Positions 59,201 through 64,000 of a DNA stretch of 64,000 nt are shown piece after piece. Below the pieces are notes generated by a model. The model was not told the DNA's origin. It did not search any database and worked only from the letters and a program-made list of their open reading frames with translations. Numbering within the stretch: position 1 is the first letter of the stretch; each line of letters begins with the position of its first letter. Both the position numbers and the translations under genes were made by a program. The DNA comes from Prunella strophiata (taxonomy: Eukaryota; Chordata; Aves; Passeriformes; Prunellidae), in assembly GCA_036583965.1 (NCBI GenBank), contig JAZBQD010000013.1:3822144-3886143 (forward strand). Direction: 5' to 3'.

Positions 59201-62200
59201 CCTGGCTGCAGGGGTAGGATGAGCCTGGAGTGGGCACAGGGCTGCTCCAAGGGACACTGACCCCAGCCTCACCCACAGAAATACCTTCCTTCTGTTCCTT
59301 CCCAGTTTAAACTGAAAGGCTGTTATTGCTGCCAAGAAATACAGCAGTTTCTTGGCATTTCTAAACCAGCTTTTCAGACTGACTCCAGGACCTGGCATCC
59401 TTGCTTCTGCTCTGCCTTGGCTGGCATCTACCTTCAAAGCAGCAACTGTTGTCAGCATATCATTAAATCTGTCAAATGACCGGGAGGATCAACAAGCTCC
59501 TCTGTAGTTCAACATCTGTGGCAGCACCACTCTGGGAAGAGGCAGTGTGGATATCAGTGAAATATGGAGCTGACAGTCTGGGTGAGGGCTGGAGGGTCTG
59601 CATGGGGCAAGGGAGGTGCCAGGGGGACACAGCAGCTTCTCAGCCCCACCACCCTGGGGTACCAGGCTGTAACCAGTGGCTTCCTGCAAGCTCTGGGGGA
59701 GGTTCTGCCCTGCAGCAAGAGCCAGGACAAGTCTCAGGGAGCTCAGCTTGCCTGCCTGCTCAGTCCAATTCCCCATATTCCCCACTGGATGATCTTGGCT
59801 TTGCTCATGGTCCCATTTTACTATTTCTGAAAGTCATGCCAGCCACCCAGGATGGAAACAGAGTACATCTGAAAACACTGCACATAGCTCAATTGAATCA
59901 CACCATTCTGTGTGATTCTGAATTCTAATGGCTTTTCACTTTTCTAGGGTGGCTTAAAAGAGCCTGCTCTTTCACAAATCTAATTCTCTCTATGTGAACA
60001 TTTGGATTTCCCCGCACACACAACCCCTAATAAGTAATCAAATAATCTCAGTGAACTTTGTTTCATCCAGCTTTCAGCAGGGAACATACTGCTGCCCTCA
60101 AGGGAACCCAGGATATGTATTTATTGGATTTTTTGTTTCAAATCATTATTTAATCAAGATGAGGGGGGAGCAGAAATGAGGCACTCACTCATATTCCAGA
60201 CTGTAATTCCAAGTGCAATCCCAGACCAAGAGGCAGCGCAATCTAATAGGTTACAAAAATACAATCACTGCTCGTCTTCCAATTAAACTGAACGGCTCCA
60301 TTTACTGTGCCACAAACAGCCCCGGGGCGAGAGATGACAATGCTCAAAGTTGTCTCAGCCATGCGGGGACAGCAGCGTGGCACAGCCTCACTCAGAGCTG
60401 CAGGATTTCTTCCGTGGGTCTTTTTTCTCTTGTTTTGCAACTCACTTCAAAGCAGAGTTAATTTCTCTTTCAGAGGGGCATAACGTCTGGTTTTCTCTCT
60501 TTTTCCAGGCACTGTGCTAATGAAAGGAGTAAAACACTTGTGTCGATGACCCCGCCGGGCCCCGGCCGACATCTGCCAGAGCCGCCGGCACGGGGCCAGC
60601 ACCTGCTGGGGCTGCTGGGGCTCTGCGCCTGCCCTGCGGCTCCTCCACCTGCCAGAGCTCGGGGGAAATGGCCTCACCTCTGCTGAGAACCTAGCCCAGC
60701 TGAAAAGCCAACTTCTGATCGAGTACGAAAACAGAAGTTCTGTAGGAATTCAGTATAACCCCTTTTTGCATAGTTATGAGTCCGTGACTCAAGGAACACT
60801 GAGTGGGAAGATCCTTCTTTTTTTGGCTGGATGAGGAGTTCAGGGTGAGGCTTTCTGTACCACAAGGTACAGGGAGCAATGACACAGCTGTCCCTGCAAG
60901 CCCTGAGCTTGGGTTGTTTGGGGCTAGATGGTGACACTGCTGAGCAGCCTGGCTCACCAATACATTGCTGGGGTAAACTCCAGAGAATGCCAAGCAAAGG
61001 TTTGTTTCTTTTCAAGGATCTTTTTAGCCTGCTGGGGTGCTGGCATTGTATCCCCACCTCAGCTTGAGCCAGGCTGGCACTGTTTTGGAGCAAGGGTTTG
61101 TCTTCCACCACCTCTTTTTGGTACCTGGTGCACAGCCCAGCCCTTCAATGGATACACACAATGATCCTCTCCCCCTGCTGCTGCTCCCAGTGCTGAGCTG
61201 TGGATTTGTCACACAATAACCACGGGTAACCCCAGTCCCCCAGCTGGGAGGGGAAAACAGGAAAAGAAAAAAGAGTACAACTTCCATATTTATAGGTTTT
61301 GTCTTTCTGCTCTTGAAGGGCCCCGTCTGCTGTCAAAAACATGCTGCCTAGCACTCAAAATAATAGTTTTTCCTACGTAAGCCAAAACCCAGGCTAGAAA
61401 ACAGCAGCAGCAAGCCAGTATGCAGGTCTGCCATAAGGTTTCCTCAGCCTTCCAGCACACTCTGTCCCAGTCCCTGCACAGCATTCTACCTTCCTGCAGA
61501 CACCAGCACAAAGACAAACAGCATCATTTGGACCAGCTGTACCCCACTGAGCTTCACTGGAAATCTGGCTCAAGCCTGTGATAATTTGTGGCATCACAAA
61601 TGAGTTACAGTGAAAGCAAAGGAGCTGGCAAGGAAAGTGTATGCACGGTGCAGTTATCTTCATCAGCAACAACAAAGGCAATTAGATCCGTGCCCTGCAG
61701 GTATTTATATTGCACTGCTGAAGGAAAGCACAGTGGCACAGTCATCCATCTGTGCCGGTGTGGAATAAAGTGCCTGCAGCTGGGCAGGGGTATTCTGTAC
61801 AGAAATAAATGCTGCACATTACCCACAGCTTCTCTGTGCCTGCTGAGGCACAGGCCCACAATCCTGCTCTCCACAGGTGCCTCTTGTGGCTGCACGGGAT
61901 TAAAGGAGAAGGAGAGGGAGAAGCTTGGAAATTCACTGCCAGAAAGAAAAGTAGCAGGGAACTTTGAGGTGTTTCTGCATGTGTACATGCATGTGTGGGT
62001 GCATCAGCTTTTGCATAAAGAGGGAAGGAAGCAGCAAGGTAGATGCATAGGCAGGGCATTGCTTTGTGTGCTTTATCCCCCAGCAGTTCCAGGCAGACCT
62101 AGTTAGAAATTGTGGCTGTTTCATTACAAAGGAATGAAGAAAAATAGGGTGGGGAGGATAGCAGAGTTTACCACAAAGCACTTCAAATTTTCAGAAGCAA

Positions 62201-62489
62201 AACAGTGTAGAATAAAAATCATCTTGAAAAGCAAAACCTTTGTTTTGGAAGTGCTATAGCATTATCTCATATTTCCCTGTATCTGTGTATTTTTCCCTGA
62301 TCCTCCTTGGACAGTCCCTTTCTTTTGGAGATATGACAGTGCAACTCCCCAGATAAGGATGGTTTGGTTTGGAAGCCCATGCCAGATGGAAGGATAGGGA
62401 GTGTAACATACCAACTCTCACAGAGGACTGAAACATGGCATTTTTGAATCCTAATTCTGAATTTTTTCACAAAATCTTTTATTCTCCAG

Positions 62490-62491
<2 letters not shown>

Positions 62492-62518
<27 letters not shown>
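62492..62518. repeat. Poly(T) run
   Basis: There are 27 consecutive T residues inside the SRRM4 intron. On the minus strand the A run is not preceded by a close AATAAA (one lies downstream of it instead), so there is less reason than at 24726 to read it as a retrocopy tail. Confidence 0.9.
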
Positions 62519-62523
<5 letters not shown>

Positions 62524-63006
62524 GTGATCAACATATTCTGCAAGAGCACGTTTTCATTTCAGGCTGCTCTCAAAGTCTGACAGAACGCAGCTTATTCATA
62601 GAGCAACCATTTAACTCATGAAAAGGAAAGGCTTCAAAGGGTTGTGTATAGTCATTAATAAATGAGACTAAAGGTTCCCATTCCATTTTTCCCTTGCCAG
62701 TTTTGAGTACATGATATTTAATGACCTTATTCAGCAAAATTTCAGGGGCAGCTCTTAACCAGGGGCTTCAATTTGAACAAGTGCTTAAATGTGCTCTTGA
62801 ATGGTGTCCCAAGAGAATGTACTTCTTTTGGGGACAGGAGGACATGTAGTGGCTTTCATGAGTCATTGTGCCTTTTAGTCATTAAAATATTTGCCTAAGT
62901 TATTAACCCTTACTAGAAAGAACACAGGGGTATCCTGATGACTTTTACTTTGCATCCACCCCCTGCATCTGCAACTATCAAGCTCTTGTCTTTCCTTCCC
63001 TGCAGC

Positions 63007-63053
63007 TTTTCCATTTGCTTCACTCATTTACCTCGAGTGAAGCAAATGGAAAA
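63007..63053. repeat. Perfect 19-bp inverted repeat with 9-nt loop
   Basis: TTTTCCATTTGCTTCACTC (63007-63025) is followed after ATTTACCTC by its exact reverse complement (63035-63053). The flanking bases pair further only imperfectly. It is intronic to SRRM4. Confidence 0.95.
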
Positions 63054-63430
63054 ACGAGTGCAGGATGCTTGAGTTTAGCTCATTTTAAAGCTTTTAAAAT
63101 TTTAAATTAGAGTTTACTCTTTCTCAGGAAACAGAACAGCTGGCAGTTGGCCTCACAGGACTTAGGAAGCCTGGCTTCCGAGAGAGGAAACCTAGCACTA
63201 ATTAAAAACTAGGCTTAGGCTCAAAAGCATTTATGAAAAATACACTGCTTGAACTAAACAGCACCCTGGTGACATGATGCAGTCTTTGGCTGGTTGTTTT
63301 TTTGGGGGGGAGGAGCTCTGAACTCAGCAACACCCCCAGTTCATGACAATGAACCTCATACCTTGTTTTTCTTCCTCTGCGTGTGCGTGCACACATCAGT
63401 GTGTGGTGTGAGGTGCTGCTCTCCACGCTG

Positions 63431-63440
63431 CCTTATAAGG
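63431..63440. promoter_or_regulatory. Consensus CArG box (SRF site)
   Basis: CCTTATAAGG is an exact match to the CC(A/T)6GG consensus and is palindromic. A CTATAAGG word lies about 40 bases to the right and an AT-rich ATATGCATAT word just after. Serum response factor binding is a prediction from the motif only. Confidence 0.4.
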
Positions 63441-64000
63441 CTTTACAAGCAGTGACTCACATGGCCCCACACGCTCTATAAGGAGAGCAAATATGCATAT
63501 CTATAATGCTGAGAGACAGCTTGTGCCTGTCTGTACCCACGTACAATCCCTGGGTATTTTGATCGGCACGCTGTCTGTGTGGGTGAGTGGGTAGAGTCTC
63601 TCCTCTTGCTGGCACCATCTCTCTCCTATCTGATGTAGCTCCTGCGTGTGGCTGAGCTATTTCCAACTGATGACTGGGCCTAAAGGAGAAAACAACTTTG
63701 GGGCTTGGAGGACTCTGTAGTCAAAACACCTCTAGCATTACCCATCCACACATGTGACTATCAGATCCTGCACTACCTCCAGTCCTACGTAGCAATTTCT
63801 CTCTCCAGAGTGCCTATCTGATACCAACACCACAGTCAGAGGCATCACACTTCTGCTTTACTGCTGCCAGGAACAAAGGGGAAACATGCCACACAAAAGG
63901 AAGACTGATATCTATCTCTATCTAATAGTTCTCTCCATCTCTTGCTCCCTCAATTCATGTATTATATCATCTCTTTCTGTGTATATGGAAAAACATCCCA

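Larger units (their letters stand above)
56296..64000 (-). other. SRRM4 intron (no further exon recognised)
   Basis: This is the intron preceding the exon at 56295. It has a pyrimidine-rich tract on the transcribed strand at 56500-56416 ending in TTTCAG, A-rich runs at about 56656-56672 and 56937-56975, and a non-repetitive block at about 57000-57340 that looks conserved. It also has a small GC-rich patch at about 60540-60670, a T run at 62492-62518, a perfect 19-bp hairpin at 63007-63053 and a CArg-type box at 63431-63440. Lysine-rich and SRRRHS-type upstream SRRM4 exons were looked for on the minus strand and not found. Confidence 0.65.

Noticed and set aside
1..64000. tRNA, rRNA, snoRNA genes, CRISPR arrays or intact retroviral genes
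   Set aside because: Looked for by eye on both strands; none had supporting boxes, cloverleaf, direct-repeat structure or conserved protein motifs.

Overview
This window is vertebrate nuclear DNA, almost certainly from a bird and probably a songbird. It contains two intron-bearing protein genes with clear vertebrate orthologues. It also carries CR1 retroposon 3' ends and two long terminal repeats (LTRs) of avian endogenous-retrovirus type, one of which (19946-20364) resembles LTRs I associate with passerines. The species call rests on recall of repeat families, not on a search. There are no bacterial-type operons, CRISPR arrays, tRNA or rRNA genes that I can see.

Layout. About 1-40300 is a long, mostly AT-rich intergenic stretch (GC rises after about 22 kb) in which I recognise no coding exon. 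It holds two LTRs (about 1020-1570 minus; about 19946-20364 plus), three CR1 fragments (26236-26345, 26365-26520, 34527-34645), a 24-bp minisatellite (33941-34042), a GAA tract (2048-2098), a 39-nt T run that may be the tail of a retrocopy (24726-24764), and several blocks that look like conserved non-coding DNA. About 40310-43890 is HSPB8, complete on the minus strand: three coding exons, 200 codons, CpG-rich. About 46190-56295 is the 3' half of SRRM4 (nSR100), also on the minus strand: five coding exons giving the C-terminal 345 residues, including the eMIC region, then a probable 5.6-kb 3' UTR with AU-rich elements. From 56296 to the right edge is SRRM4 intron; the upstream exons are not found here and should lie beyond position 64000.

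The order SRRM4 then HSPB8 on one strand matches the human 12q24.23 arrangement as I recall it, which supports both calls. The genes are not known to act in one pathway. HSPB8 is a small heat-shock protein that works with BAG3 in chaperone-assisted autophagy. SRRM4 is a neural splicing factor that promotes inclusion of microexons.

Points most worth checking: an Ile-Pro-Val motif in the HSPB8 C-terminal extension, a motif class that human HSPB8 lacks; a GC-AG intron splitting the eMIC-coding region of SRRM4; two candidate microexons or cryptic acceptors just upstream of the SRRM4 exon at 56295; a four-unit heat-shock element beside the HSPB8 TATA box; and an orphan CpG island inside the inferred SRRM4 3' UTR.
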